Shown here: positions 8,391 through 18,111 of the stretch, piece by piece
How the letters are laid out: every line of letters begins with the position of its first letter
Position numbering within the stretch: the first letter of the stretch is position 1
Source of the DNA: Candidatus Eisenbacteria bacterium
Lineage (GTDB): Bacteria; Eisenbacteria; RBG-16-71-46; JAFGJU01
DNA: 64,000 nucleotides
Reading direction: 5' to 3'
NCBI GenBank assembly: GCA_026388185.1
Contig: JAPLKG010000008.1
Span: forward strand, 248,001-312,000
Position numbers and translations under genes: made by a program
The notes under the pieces: generated by a model
Told to the model about the DNA's origin: nothing
The model's input: only the letters and a program-made list of their open reading frames with translations
Database searches by the model: none

Positions 8391-9603
8391 GATCGGAAAG
8401 AAGGTTGACCTCACATTAATATCGTGTGCTCTGCTTCTTTCGGTCATCGGAGTCGGCCTCATTTACAGTACGGGACAGGGTCCTCTGTCTGCAGCCAGAA
8501 CCAGCTTGTACCTAAAACAGCTCGCGTGGCTTGGAGTCGGAATTTTCCTTCTTTCCTCTGCCGCCGCTCTGCCTCTGAGGTTCTACGACGCGCTTGCTAA
8601 ATTCGTCTACGTAATCTCGATTCTACTGCTTGTCGGCGTTCTTGCGGTCGGAGAAGTGAGGTTCGGAGCCAGAAGATGGTTTCAGATCGGGAGCTTTCTT
8701 TTCCAGCCCTCGGAGTTTACAAAGATTGCCCTCATACTGCTCATGGCGCGAATCCTTTCCAACAGGAGAACCGATTGGACAAGATTCGGAAGCCTCACTC
8801 TGCCCGTAGTGCTCACACTGATTCCGATGGCGCTCATAATCAAGCAACCGGACCTTGGGACGGCCGTTTCCTGCATCGCGATTCTCTTCGGAATGCTCTA
8901 TTGGGCCGGCGTACCCGCCATCAATCTGGCGGTGCTGCTTCTCCCTCTTGCAAGCATGTTGTGTTCTTTCTGGTGGTGGATTTGGCTGATCTTCTTTGGA
9001 GTGCAGTGGCTCGTTCTTCACTATTCAACGCTTTCCTTTGTTCATTCGGTTTTCGTCATGATCGGCACAAGCGTTGTTGGAGGGGGCGCGCACGAGGTTT
9101 GGAACAAGCTGGAATACTATCAGAAGGAGAGAATAGTCTCCTTCCTGAGCACCGGCGCCAACCAGCTTGGCACCGGCTATCAGGCGGTCCAATCGAAGAT
9201 CGCCATCGGATCGGGCGCCGTGCTTGGGAAGGGTTTCCTCAAGGGGACTCAGAAGTCACTTGCTTTTCTTCCTCAACAGCATACAGACTTCATCTTCGCC
9301 GTGCTCGGCGAAGAATTCGGTTTTGTTGGTTGTTGTGCGGTAGTGTTTCTGTATGCCGTCATAGTCTGGAAGGGCATCTCCATCGCCGTGCGCACAAGGA
9401 GCAGGTTCGCAAGCCTCATGTGCGTGGGGATAGTGAGTCTCTTGCTCTATCATGGCACGGTGAATATACTGATGACCCTGGGTCTCGCGCCGGTGACCGG
9501 AGTTCCCCTTCCGTTCTTGAGTTACGGGGGCTCCGCCCTGATTACGAGTCTCACCGTGGTGGGGGTCATGGCTGGAATCGCTGGAAAGGTCTACGAATAC
9601 TGA
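8362..9603 (+). CDS. rodA: RodA peptidoglycan glycosyltransferase (SEDS family)
   Basis: Protein of 413 residues with ten or so membrane helices. SEDS signatures are visible: GARRWFQIGSFLFQPSEF near 95, KQPDLGTA near 155, and the C-terminal GVPLPFLSYGGSAL near 380. It polymerises lipid II into glycan strands with PBP2. The GTG start at 8362 overlaps the end of mrdA. An insertion-like WWWIWLIFFGVQW stretch near residue 200 is more aromatic than usual but keeps the topology. Confidence 0.94.
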   Translation: MWRTPLRLSEIGKKVDLTLISCALLLSVIGVGLIYSTGQGPLSAARTSLYLKQLAWLGVGIFLLSSAAALPLRFYDALAKFVYVISILLLVGVLAVGEVRFGARRWFQIGSFLFQPSEFTKIALILLMARILSNRRTDWTRFGSLTLPVVLTLIPMALIIKQPDLGTAVSCIAILFGMLYWAGVPAINLAVLLLPLASMLCSFWWWIWLIFFGVQWLVLHYSTLSFVHSVFVMIGTSVVGGGAHEVWNKLEYYQKERIVSFLSTGANQLGTGYQAVQSKIAIGSGAVLGKGFLKGTQKSLAFLPQQHTDFIFAVLGEEFGFVGCCAVVFLYAVIVWKGISIAVRTRSRFASLMCVGIVSLLLYHGTVNILMTLGLAPVTGVPLPFLSYGGSALITSLTVVGVMAGIAGKVYEY

Positions 9604-9669
9604 GGGACGGCATGCCGGAAAGGCAAGCGCCGATGGCGGTGCCGATCGAGAGAATGGCGGGGAAAACCA

Positions 9670-10449
9670 ATGCATCCTGAGATTCTGCACGTGGGGATAC
9701 TGCATCTGAAGTCGTACGGTCTCGCCCTTACTCTGGCTTTTCTTGTCGGAACGCACATCGCGATGAGGCGTGCGAGAAGAGTGCAAGTGCCCGAAGACTT
9801 GGTAGTGTGGCTTGCCCTGATAGTTCTGTTTCTTGCTGTGGCGGGTTCACGGACCCAGTACGTGGTGACGCACATGAGTGAGTTTCGGGGGGACGTTGCC
9901 GGCGTCTTCATGATTTGGGCGGGTGGGCTCTCGATGTACGGCGGATTGATAGCGGCCGTTATTGGCGGCCTCGTGTTCATCAGGTGGCAGGGCTATTCAA
10001 CGTGGAAGGTCGCCGATGTGGTCGCTCCTTCCATCGCGTTGGGCGAAGCCATCACAAGGATAGGTTGCTTCATGAACGGCTGCTGCTTTGGGACGCCGAC
10101 GTGCCTGCCTTGGGGGATCGTTTTTCCCGACGATTCGTTCTCGGCGACCGTTTCTTGGGGCACGAGAATTCATCCATCGCAGCTTTACTTGTCTTGCCTT
10201 GCCCTCGTTATCTTTTTCTTTCTCCTCTGGTACGAGAGGAGAAAGAAATTCCAGGGGCAGCTTTTCTGGACGTGCCTCCTCGCTTTGGCGGTGGCCAGAG
10301 TCCTGATCGACTTCACGAGATACTACGACGAGGGCGATTACATAGGCCGGTTGGGAAACCTGCGATTCAACAACAATCAACTTATCGCCGCCGGCTTCAT
10401 CACCGCCTCAATTGTGATGATGCGGATTCTCCGCCGTAGGGCAAGATAG
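9670..10449 (+). CDS. lgt: Prolipoprotein diacylglyceryl transferase
   Basis: Protein of 259 residues, all membrane helices. The Lgt signature region is clear: GGLSMYGGLIAAVIGG near 88-103 and ITRIGCFMNGCCFG near 131-144, with HPSQLY near 169. Lgt moves diacylglycerol from phosphatidylglycerol to the lipobox Cys of prelipoproteins in the inner membrane. Several lipobox proteins occur in this window (27628, 49510, 59905). The gene follows rodA by 66 nt. Confidence 0.95.
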   Translation: MHPEILHVGILHLKSYGLALTLAFLVGTHIAMRRARRVQVPEDLVVWLALIVLFLAVAGSRTQYVVTHMSEFRGDVAGVFMIWAGGLSMYGGLIAAVIGGLVFIRWQGYSTWKVADVVAPSIALGEAITRIGCFMNGCCFGTPTCLPWGIVFPDDSFSATVSWGTRIHPSQLYLSCLALVIFFFLLWYERRKKFQGQLFWTCLLALAVARVLIDFTRYYDEGDYIGRLGNLRFNNNQLIAAGFITASIVMMRILRRRAR

Positions 10450-10505
10450 CCGGCTTCCTTTCGTTCGGCACGTGGCTGGCCGACTTGTTCATGGGGGGTG
10501 TTGGG

Positions 10506-11243
10506 ATGATGGGAGAGAGAATGTTGGCCACCGCAAGGTCAATCGGGGCGGCGTTTGTCGAGTGTTTCCTACCGCAGTTTTGTGTACTCTGCGAGACGAG
10601 AATCTTCTCAGGTGTAAAGCTCTGTTCGCGCTGTGGAGGCTCGCTCGGGGCCGACCCCGTCTTTTTCTGCCCGCTCTGCCGTTTCGAAGGGAGAAGAGGA
10701 GGGGGCGCAGAGAACGAATCTTGCGCCTGCCGGGAAGAGTCACACAGTTTCATAACTGGACGGGCCGCCGTCAGAGCGAGAGCAGAGATACTCGATCTCG
10801 TCCACAAATTCAAGTACTCCGGGGAAAGAGAGCTTTCATCGGTCCTGGCCCGGCTCATCTTGGATTCGGGCATCGTCGACGAAGATTTCAGGAATTTTCA
10901 GCTCATGTGCCCCGTTCCTCTCTTTCGAGCGAGACTGAGAGAGAGGGGGTTCAATCAGAGCGCGGAAATCGCCAGACAGTTGGAGGCTCACTCGGGGGTT
11001 CCCCTGATCACGGATCTTGTGTCGAAACTACGGCCCACAGCCGAGCAGGCCAAACTGACCGGGGACTCAAGAAGACGTAATCTGTTGCACAGTTTTGTCG
11101 TGGCCAAAGAGAGCGTGGCGTGCGGCAAGAGCGTCATACTCGTAGACGATGTCGTTACTACCGGCTCGACAGTGGCGGCCTGCGCAGAGGCTCTGAGAGC
11201 GTCGGGTGTTCGTAGGGTCCTCGTGGTGGCAATCGCTGCCTAG
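10506..11243 (+). CDS. ComF family phosphoribosyltransferase-like protein
   Basis: Protein of about 245 residues. An N-terminal double zinc-finger (CVLC...CSRCGG, CPLC...CAC) is followed by a type I PRTase domain with HKFKYSGE, CPVPLFRARLRERGFNQS and the PRPP loop VILVDDVVTTGST. ComF proteins assist DNA uptake in competent bacteria, though many are found without known competence. ATG 10506 is preferred because GGGGGGTG lies five bases before it; TTG 10485 and ATG 10491 are in-frame alternatives. A 298-nt gap follows. Confidence 0.88.
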   Translation: MMGERMLATARSIGAAFVECFLPQFCVLCETRIFSGVKLCSRCGGSLGADPVFFCPLCRFEGRRGGGAENESCACREESHSFITGRAAVRARAEILDLVHKFKYSGERELSSVLARLILDSGIVDEDFRNFQLMCPVPLFRARLRERGFNQSAEIARQLEAHSGVPLITDLVSKLRPTAEQAKLTGDSRRRNLLHSFVVAKESVACGKSVILVDDVVTTGSTVAACAEALRASGVRRVLVVAIAA

Positions 11244-11300
11244 GAAGCTCTGTGATCGCAGTAGCTGTTTGAGAGCATGCCACTGGTGGTAGGGGAGTGG

Positions 11301-11323
11301 GGCCGCGAGTTCCCGTCGCGGCC
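11301..11323. other. GC-rich hairpin after the comF-type gene
   Basis: GGCCGCGA (11301-11308) pairs perfectly with TCGCGGCC (11316-11323) across a 7-nt loop. No U tract follows, so it is not a standard intrinsic terminator. It may protect the 3' end of the transcript or act with Rho. Apart from this and the promoter at 11385, I see nothing in the 11244-11541 gap. Confidence 0.5.
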
Positions 11324-11384
11324 GGGCCGGCACCGGCTGATAGTCACGCAACAGTTTACCTGTGAACGCGTTACACGTTTCCGC

Positions 11385-11413
11385 TTGAGCAGGGCGAAAC
11401 AACCTGCTATCAT
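11385..11413 (+). promoter_or_regulatory. Promoter for the radical SAM-rng operon
   Basis: TTGAGC at 11385-11390, 17-nt spacer, TATCAT at 11408-11413 (5 of 6), preceded by TGC as an extended -10. The start of transcription would be near 11420, about 120 nt before ATG 11542. Confidence 0.5.
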
Positions 11414-11541
11414 GGGCGAAAGCTTCCAGAAAACCGGGCAGTCTGTGGTTTCTCTAGGTTTCGCTGGTCGGGTCGGGACTTTGCCGTAAGCCTTTCTCGG
11501 TTCAGACTCCCCTTTTTTTTTCGCACGTCCTGTTAGAACAG

Positions 11542-14163
11542 ATGAAAAACTATTCAACGACCCTCGAAGAGCTGATTCTGCCTCTGGTTCGCAAGCCGGG
11601 CAGGTACGTAGGTGAGTTCGTCACCGGCTGTAGGGACATGCCTGCTGGCAAGGAGCTCAAGGTGGCGCTGGTGTTTCCGGACACCTGTGAGGTGGGCGTT
11701 GCAAACTTGGGGCTGAGGATTCTGGGAGCCGCGCTCAAGGAGGTAGGGGGCGTCTTGCTCGATTATTGTTTTGCGCCCTGGCCGGACTTTGAAGCTCAAC
11801 TCAGAGGAAGATGTATCCCTCTCTTATCTCTATGTCACTCGCTTCCGATGAAAGATTTCGACGTGGTCGGGTTCTCGCTTCAATACGAGCTTCAGTGTGC
11901 CAACGTTCTCAACATGCTTGACCTGGCCGGGATCCCGTTGCTTGCTTCCGAGAGAGACGAGTCTCACCCTCTCGTTGTGGCAGGCGGAAGCTGCGCCTTG
12001 AATCCGGAACCCCTCTCTGACTTCATCGACTGCTTCTCAATTGGTGATGGGGAAGAGACGATAGGCCAGATTTGTTCGATCGTCAAAGCTCACAAGAAGA
12101 GAAGAGACAGCAGGGCGGAAGTCCTCGAAGAGCTCTCGAAGTGCCGCGGCCTTTACGTGCCTTCCTTGTTTTCAATCAGGAGCGCCGAGGACGGAATGAG
12201 CACAAGATGCACTTCCGGGCGGAGCGTGGTGAGAAGCGCCGTCACGAAGAGCATCGAACGTCACGAGCCGATAATTTTCACGCCCCGCGTGCAGGTGACG
12301 CACGACAGGCTCAACGTGGAGGTCATGAGGGGATGCACGCACGGATGCAGGTTCTGCATGGCGGGCTACACGTACAGGCCTGTTCGCGAGAAGAACGTGA
12401 ATTCGGTCCTCGGTGAGGCCATCAAGGGTTTTGCGAACGCTGGCCTCGAAGAGATTTCCCTCGTTTCACTTTCGACTCCAGACTATTCCGGATTGCCGGA
12501 GTTGTTGCCTTTGCTGGACGATGCCTTTGCCGAGAGAGGAGTTGACGTCACGTTACCCTCAATGAGACCCGACACCCTGACGTTCGAATTGGCAAAGGAT
12601 CTTGACAGGTTCAAGAAATCGGGGATGACTCTTGCGCCGGAGGCAGGCACGAGGAGACTCAGGGACGTCATAAACAAGGGGATGGACGACGAAGAAATAG
12701 TGACGGCCATCACCGTCGCTTCAGAATTCGGATGGAATCTGATCAAGCTCTATTTCATGATAGGTCTGCCTACCGAGACCGAGGAAGACATCCGGGCGAT
12801 TCCTCGTCTGATTGAGAAGGCCCTGGGAGCGGCCAGAAAAGTGAATCCACGAGCGAGCTTCAACGTCAGCATTTCGCCCTTCATACCCAAGGCGCACACT
12901 CCCTTTCAGTGGGAAAGGCAAGATTCGCTCGAAGAGATGGCCTCCAAAACCAGAGCAATCGTTGACCCGTTGAGGCGGCTTCCAATAAAGGTCAGATGGC
13001 GGGATCCCGGTGTTTCATTTCTCGAGGGCATCATCGCGCGCGGAGACAGGAGGATCGGGGAGGCGATTCTTCTGGCCTGGAAGAAGGGGGCAAGGCTCGA
13101 CGCCTGGTCCGATTTCTTCAGGTTCAATCTGTGGCAAGAAGCTCTCGACGAAAGCGGGCTGAGCACGGAATCCTACACCGGGGCGAGGTCGACTGACCGG
13201 CCCCTTCCCTGGGATCACGTGGAAGTTGTTAGCAGGGAATTCTTGCTCAGGGAGAGAACCGCGGCCTACGAAGGTCGACTGACCGAGGACTGCAGGAGAG
13301 GCGCCTGCCATTCGTGTGGCGTGCTGGAAGGCACAGGCTTGACTCCGGAGGCGACGTGCTTCGTTTCCACGAAGGAAAACAAAGCGGAAAGGAAGGCGGG
13401 CACTCCCGTGCCGCATTCCGTGGAGTTGAGCGCGGGAGCGGAAGCCCTCACCGGAGGAAAATATAGACTGCAATACGAAAAGACGGGGAAGGCCAGATTC
13501 CTCTCGCATCTCGACCTCGTGAGGATCTTCACGCGCGCACTCAGAGCTTCGAAACTGCCCGTCGCTTATTCATCAGGCTACAGAGCCAGACCGCGTGTTT
13601 CGTTCGGGCCGCCCCTGCCGCTCGGTTTTGTGAGCAGGAGCGAGTATTTCGACCTGGAGCTTGAAACGGCTCCGCAAGAAGACCCCGGAGCGGCGCTGAA
13701 TCCTTTTCTCCCCGAAGGCATACGCTTTCTGGAATGGAAACGCCTCGCGCCGGGAGAGAGATCCCTTTCGTCCGTCTGCACTCTGGCAAGATACGACATA
13801 GGATTTCCGGAGCACTTCGTGGCCCCGACCGGCATGAGTCTGGAAGAGATAAGCAACCTCCTTTCTGGCGCGAAGGATTACCTCGCGAAGAAGGGCAAGG
13901 TGACTCTTGAGAGGGGAGCGGACTCCAAGCGCCGGGAAATAGAGCTTGCAGGAGCAGTGAAAGAGATAGAACTTTCTCACGGAAAGCGGCCCGTTCTACA
14001 AATGCTGCTTTCAATTCAGGGTACAGATGTGGTAAGACCGGATGAGGTTGTTGGCATACTTCTCGAAGACTTGGGGGACGACAAGATCGAGAAGAGGTAC
14101 CTCTCCATAGAGAGGACCGGACTTTACGTGAGTTCCTCCAAAGGTATTCAAACCCCGATGTGA
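11542..14163 (+). CDS. Radical SAM protein fused to a DUF2344 domain
   Basis: Protein of 873 residues. Residues 1-240 resemble a cobalamin-binding-like Rossmann domain. The radical SAM core has the 4Fe-4S motif CTHGCRFC (C265, C269, C272). The C-terminal part from about 640 (YRLQYEKTGKARFLSH...GYRARPRVSFGPPLPLG) is the DUF2344/TIGR03936 domain. In many bacteria the two parts are separate neighbours beside rng, rplU and rpmA; here they are one polypeptide and the same neighbours follow. Substrate is unknown; a role in RNA or ribosome modification is only an inference from context. CxxC pairs near 592 suggest an extra metal site. Confidence 0.88.
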   Translation: MKNYSTTLEELILPLVRKPGRYVGEFVTGCRDMPAGKELKVALVFPDTCEVGVANLGLRILGAALKEVGGVLLDYCFAPWPDFEAQLRGRCIPLLSLCHSLPMKDFDVVGFSLQYELQCANVLNMLDLAGIPLLASERDESHPLVVAGGSCALNPEPLSDFIDCFSIGDGEETIGQICSIVKAHKKRRDSRAEVLEELSKCRGLYVPSLFSIRSAEDGMSTRCTSGRSVVRSAVTKSIERHEPIIFTPRVQVTHDRLNVEVMRGCTHGCRFCMAGYTYRPVREKNVNSVLGEAIKGFANAGLEEISLVSLSTPDYSGLPELLPLLDDAFAERGVDVTLPSMRPDTLTFELAKDLDRFKKSGMTLAPEAGTRRLRDVINKGMDDEEIVTAITVASEFGWNLIKLYFMIGLPTETEEDIRAIPRLIEKALGAARKVNPRASFNVSISPFIPKAHTPFQWERQDSLEEMASKTRAIVDPLRRLPIKVRWRDPGVSFLEGIIARGDRRIGEAILLAWKKGARLDAWSDFFRFNLWQEALDESGLSTESYTGARSTDRPLPWDHVEVVSREFLLRERTAAYEGRLTEDCRRGACHSCGVLEGTGLTPEATCFVSTKENKAERKAGTPVPHSVELSAGAEALTGGKYRLQYEKTGKARFLSHLDLVRIFTRALRASKLPVAYSSGYRARPRVSFGPPLPLGFVSRSEYFDLELETAPQEDPGAALNPFLPEGIRFLEWKRLAPGERSLSSVCTLARYDIGFPEHFVAPTGMSLEEISNLLSGAKDYLAKKGKVTLERGADSKRREIELAGAVKEIELSHGKRPVLQMLLSIQGTDVVRPDEVVGILLEDLGDDKIEKRYLSIERTGLYVSSSKGIQTPM

Positions 14164-14197
14164 GTCGGGCGTCGACGTTAGGGAACTTCAGTGCGAG

Positions 14198-15748
14198 GTG
14201 AAACTAGTCGTGATTAGAGAAATTCTCATAAACTGTGATCCACACGAAACAAGAATAGCCATTCTTGAAGACAAAGAACTTGTCGAGCTGCTCGTTGAGA
14301 GGGCCGACCGGCGAAGAAGGGTGGGTGACATACACAAGGCACGGGTCAACGCCGTGCTGCCGGGGATGCAGGCGGCCTTTGTCGACATAGGTCTCCCGAA
14401 AACCGCCTTCCTTCACGTGTCCGACCTCGTGGAGTCCCTCGTGGACTTCGACGATCTCGAGGGCGACTCTCGTGACGACGACGAGGAAAAGCGGCGAGAC
14501 GTCAGGCAGGCCGTTAAGATCGAGGACCATCTGAAGAAAGGCCAGGAGATCCTGGTCCAGGTCACGAAGGAATCAATCGGCACGAAGGGGCCTCGCGTGA
14601 GCGGACAGATTTCGCTTCCGGGGAGATACCTCGTCTTGTTGCCGTGCGCAGACCACGCGGGCGTCTCGAGGAGAATAGAAGACAGGGGCGAGCGGTCGAG
14701 ACTGAAAGGCATACTCTCGGACATAAAGCCCCCCGGTTCGGGGATAATCGTGAGGACGGCGGGCGAAGGTAAGACGAAGAAGCATTTCGTAGCCGACGTC
14801 AAGTTTCTGACCCAACTCTGGAAGAGAATCGAAATCAAGGCGAGCAAGGTCCGCGCGCCCGCACTTCTTCACAGAGACATGGAACTGGTGGCCGGTCTCA
14901 TCAGAGACATTTTTACGGACGACGTGCACAAGCTTGTGATTGACTCAAAGAGGGAGCACGCGCAGATCCTGTCGTACGTCAGATCGTTTGCTCCGGAGCT
15001 CAGGAACAGGGTGAAGCTCTACACGGGCAGGACCCCCATCTTCGACTGCTTCGGGATAGAGCCGGAAATAGAAAAGGCCATGGACAGAAAGATATGGCTT
15101 AAGAAGGGCGGCTACATCGCGATAGACCAGACCGAGGCGCTCGTGGCCATAGACGTGAACACCGGACGCTACATAGGTCGCAAGGATCAGGAGGAGACGG
15201 CCTTCAAGACCAACATGGAGGCCGCTCACGAGATCGCCAGGCAGCTCAGGCTGAGGGACATGGGTGGCATAATCGTGATCGATTTCATAGACATGGAGCA
15301 CGAGAATCACAAGAAGGCCATCCTGGACGAGCTTCGATCCGGACTCAGGAAGGACAGGGCGAGGACCAAGGCGTTTCAAGTGAGCGATCTCGGCCTTGTT
15401 GAGATGACGAGGCAGCGTGAAAGACCCAGCCTCCTCCACTACTTCAGCGAAGAATGCCCATCGTGTGGCGGGGTTGGAAGAGTTCTCTCCCTCGAGTCCA
15501 TGTCCATGAAGATAGAACGCATACTCAAGAGAGCGGCGGCGGAACTGGGCGAGAAAGAGATGCGGCTTAAGGTGTCGCCCCAGGTCGCGGTCTACCTTCT
15601 CGAGGAGAGAGGCGCGAGGCTTGAACAGCTTGAGAGAAGGCTCGGGCTCGAACTCGACATAGTGGACGACCCATCGCTCAGGAGAGAAGACTTCAGGCTG
15701 GTCCTGAGACGGGGAAACAAGGACGTCACGTCGCAGTTTGAGGGGTGA
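14198..15748 (+). CDS. rng: Ribonuclease E/G family endoribonuclease
   Basis: Protein of 516 residues, length of RNase G. An S1-like RNA-binding domain (HKARVNAVLPGMQAAFVDIG, read as two parts around residues 47-66) precedes the DNase I-like catalytic part with AIDVNTGRY near 313 carrying a metal-binding Asp, and IVIDFIDM near 355. The zinc-link CPSCGG is near 421. It makes 5'-end-dependent cuts in rRNA precursors and mRNA. GTG 14198 or GTG 14210 could start it; the second gives the more usual MIREILIN beginning. Downstream rplU and rpmA are separated from it by a two-gene insertion. Confidence 0.93.
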   Translation: MKLVVIREILINCDPHETRIAILEDKELVELLVERADRRRRVGDIHKARVNAVLPGMQAAFVDIGLPKTAFLHVSDLVESLVDFDDLEGDSRDDDEEKRRDVRQAVKIEDHLKKGQEILVQVTKESIGTKGPRVSGQISLPGRYLVLLPCADHAGVSRRIEDRGERSRLKGILSDIKPPGSGIIVRTAGEGKTKKHFVADVKFLTQLWKRIEIKASKVRAPALLHRDMELVAGLIRDIFTDDVHKLVIDSKREHAQILSYVRSFAPELRNRVKLYTGRTPIFDCFGIEPEIEKAMDRKIWLKKGGYIAIDQTEALVAIDVNTGRYIGRKDQEETAFKTNMEAAHEIARQLRLRDMGGIIVIDFIDMEHENHKKAILDELRSGLRKDRARTKAFQVSDLGLVEMTRQRERPSLLHYFSEECPSCGGVGRVLSLESMSMKIERILKRAAAELGEKEMRLKVSPQVAVYLLEERGARLEQLERRLGLELDIVDDPSLRREDFRLVLRRGNKDVTSQFEG

Positions 15749-15810
15749 AGGGGCTGAGAGGTGCGCGCAGGGGGTGCGGTGGGGACACACTGCAATATCA
15801 CGCTAGAACG

Positions 15811-15818
15811 TAGGATTG
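15811..15818 (+). repeat. 8-bp direct repeat, left copy flanking the glycan island
   Basis: TAGGATTG here recurs at 19130-19137. The two copies bracket the GT4-fusion and GH130 genes. This would fit a target-site duplication, but an 8-bp match between two junctions of about 60-70 bp is expected by chance in several percent of cases. Confidence 0.3.
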
Positions 15819-15819
15819 C

Positions 15820-18111
15820 ATGATGGAACAAAGCGTAGCGAATTCAAAGATCAACCGCATCGCATTCATCGGCAACTACTCGCCGCGTCAGTGCGGCATC
15901 GCCACATTCACCACGGACTTGTGTGAAGCCATCGCCGGCGAATATGGCGGAACAACGTGCATTGCCCTGCCCGTCAACGACATCGAGGCGGGCTACGACT
16001 ATCCACCTCGCGTTCGATTCGAACTGACGGAAAAGGATATTGATTCTTACCGTCGTGCCGCCGACTTCCTGAATATCAACAACGTCGACCTGGTGAGCCT
16101 GCAATTCGAATACGGCATCTTCGGCGGGCGGGCGGGCAGTTACATCCTGGCCCTCTTGCGTGAATTGCGCATGCCGGTCGTCACGACATTGCACACCATC
16201 CTGCGCGATCCCGACCCGGATCAGCGAATGGTGCTGGAAGAGGTCGCGGCCCTGTCCGATCGGCTGGTTGTCATGAGTGGGCGCGGCGTGGAGTTCTTGC
16301 AAGAAGTTTACCGTGTGTTGCCGGAAAAGATTGATTTGATCCCGCACGGTATACCCGATGTGCCTTTTGTCGATCCGAGTTTCCACAAAGACTTGTTTGG
16401 AGTCGAGGGCAAGATCGTCCTTCTCAGTTTTGGCCTGCTCTCGCCGAACAAAGGGATCGAGAATGTCATCGCCGCTTTGCCCGCCATCGTGGCCCGGTAT
16501 CCGAACGTGGTTTACATCATCCTTGGCGCGACCCATCCCCACGTGATTCAGCACGAAGGCGAAACGTATCGGCTGTCCCTGCAATGGCTGGCCCAAGAGA
16601 AAGGCGTGGAAGGTCACGTGATCTTTTACAATCGGTTTGTCAGTCTGGAGGAACTTGTTGAGTTCATCGGCGCGGCGGACGTCTACATTACGCCCTATCT
16701 CAACCCGGCGCAGATCACCTCCGGTACACTGGCTTACACGCTGGGGGCGGGCAAGGCCGTGATTTCAACGCCGTATTGGTATGCGGAGGAGATGCTGGCC
16801 GGAGAGCGGGGAGTGCTGGTGCCCTTCCGTGACCCGCCGGCGCTGGCCGAGCAAGTAATCGACCTCTTGGACAACGAGGCCAAGCGCCACGCCATGCGCA
16901 AGCGAGCCTACCTGTTTGGTCGGGCGATGATCTGGCCGCAGGTGGCACACCGCTACATGGAGAGCTTTGAACGCGCCCGAGCCGAACGCCGGCATTTCGC
17001 CACCCCCGGCTTCGCGGTCAAACCGCTCGACAAGCGTCCGGGCGAACTGCCCCCCCTCAAACTCGATCACTTGCGTCACATGACGGACGAGACCGGCATC
17101 TTGCAGCATGCCATTTTCACTGTGCCCAACTATCGTGAGGGTTACACCACGGACGACAACGCCCGCGCTCTAATGGTGAGCGCCCTCCTGGAGGAACTGG
17201 GTAGTGGAGAGTCATTCGAACTGACTTCCCGCTATCTGGCCTTCGTCTGGTATGCCTTCAATGCCGAGACCGGACGCTTCCGCAACTTCATGGATTACCA
17301 GCGGCGCTGGCTGGAAGATAGCGGCTCAGATGATTGCCACGGTCGCGCGTTGTGGGCGTTGGGTACGGTGTTGGGTCGTTCCAACACGCCGGCCCTACAG
17401 AGTATGGCTGGCCGGTTGTTCGAGCAGGCCCTGCCTGCCATTCTCAACACGACCAGCGTACGGGCCTGGGCCTTCGCGCTCATCGGCATCCACGAGTATC
17501 TACGGCGGTTTGCCGGTGATCGAATGGCAGGCCAGGTCCGGGAGGAATTATCCGGGCGTTTGTTGGGGTTGTATCAGAGCCATCGTTCGGCCGAATGGCT
17601 CTGGTACGAAGACACGCTGACCTACTGCAACGCCGCGTTGCCGCACGCCTTGCTCATGTGTGGGCAATTCATACCGAATACTGCCATGATCGAGGCCGGA
17701 CTGGAGTCGCTCAGTTGGCTGGCCCACTTGCAGCACGCCGACGTGGGTGGGGGACATTTTGTTCCCATCGGATCCAATGGCTTTTATCAGCGGGGCGGCG
17801 AGCGTTCCCGGTTCGATCAACAACCTGTGGAGATACAAGCCATGAGCTCCGCCTGTCTCGAGGCCTACCGGATCACGGGTGACAAGCGCTGGCGGAAGGA
17901 AGCCCGCCGCGCCTTTGAGTGGTTCCTTGGGCGTAACGATCTGAACCTGCCCATCTACGATCCGACGACCGGTGGTTGTCGAGACGGCCTCCACCCCGAC
18001 CGTCCGAACGAGAATCAGGGCGCCGAGTCTACGCTCGCCTTTCTTCAGACCTTGCTGGAGCTGCGTCTTGCCGAGAATAGCATTGTATCCGTGGAGGCAC
18101 GATCTCAATGA
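15820..18111 (+). CDS. GT4 glycosyltransferase fused to an alpha/alpha-barrel glycosidase-like domain
   Basis: Protein of 763 residues. Residues 10-390 are a GT-B fold GT4 enzyme: N-terminal YSPRQCGIATFT, HGIPDVPF, LLSFGLLSPNKGIENV, and the donor-site stretch YLNPAQITSGTLAYTLGAGK near 295. Residues 405-755 are helical and look like a six-hairpin glycosidase-superfamily domain (GYTTDDNARALM, DDCHGRALWALG, WLWYEDTLTYCNAALPHAL, ENQGAEST). Arginine codons are nearly all CGN, unlike the AGG/AGA-rich neighbours, so recent transfer is likely. It overlaps the GH130 gene by ATGA (18108-18111), so the pair is co-translated. Likely role: making or remodelling a mannose-containing glycan; not proven. Confidence 0.82.
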   Translation: MMEQSVANSKINRIAFIGNYSPRQCGIATFTTDLCEAIAGEYGGTTCIALPVNDIEAGYDYPPRVRFELTEKDIDSYRRAADFLNINNVDLVSLQFEYGIFGGRAGSYILALLRELRMPVVTTLHTILRDPDPDQRMVLEEVAALSDRLVVMSGRGVEFLQEVYRVLPEKIDLIPHGIPDVPFVDPSFHKDLFGVEGKIVLLSFGLLSPNKGIENVIAALPAIVARYPNVVYIILGATHPHVIQHEGETYRLSLQWLAQEKGVEGHVIFYNRFVSLEELVEFIGAADVYITPYLNPAQITSGTLAYTLGAGKAVISTPYWYAEEMLAGERGVLVPFRDPPALAEQVIDLLDNEAKRHAMRKRAYLFGRAMIWPQVAHRYMESFERARAERRHFATPGFAVKPLDKRPGELPPLKLDHLRHMTDETGILQHAIFTVPNYREGYTTDDNARALMVSALLEELGSGESFELTSRYLAFVWYAFNAETGRFRNFMDYQRRWLEDSGSDDCHGRALWALGTVLGRSNTPALQSMAGRLFEQALPAILNTTSVRAWAFALIGIHEYLRRFAGDRMAGQVREELSGRLLGLYQSHRSAEWLWYEDTLTYCNAALPHALLMCGQFIPNTAMIEAGLESLSWLAHLQHADVGGGHFVPIGSNGFYQRGGERSRFDQQPVEIQAMSSACLEAYRITGDKRWRKEARRAFEWFLGRNDLNLPIYDPTTGGCRDGLHPDRPNENQGAESTLAFLQTLLELRLAENSIVSVEARSQ

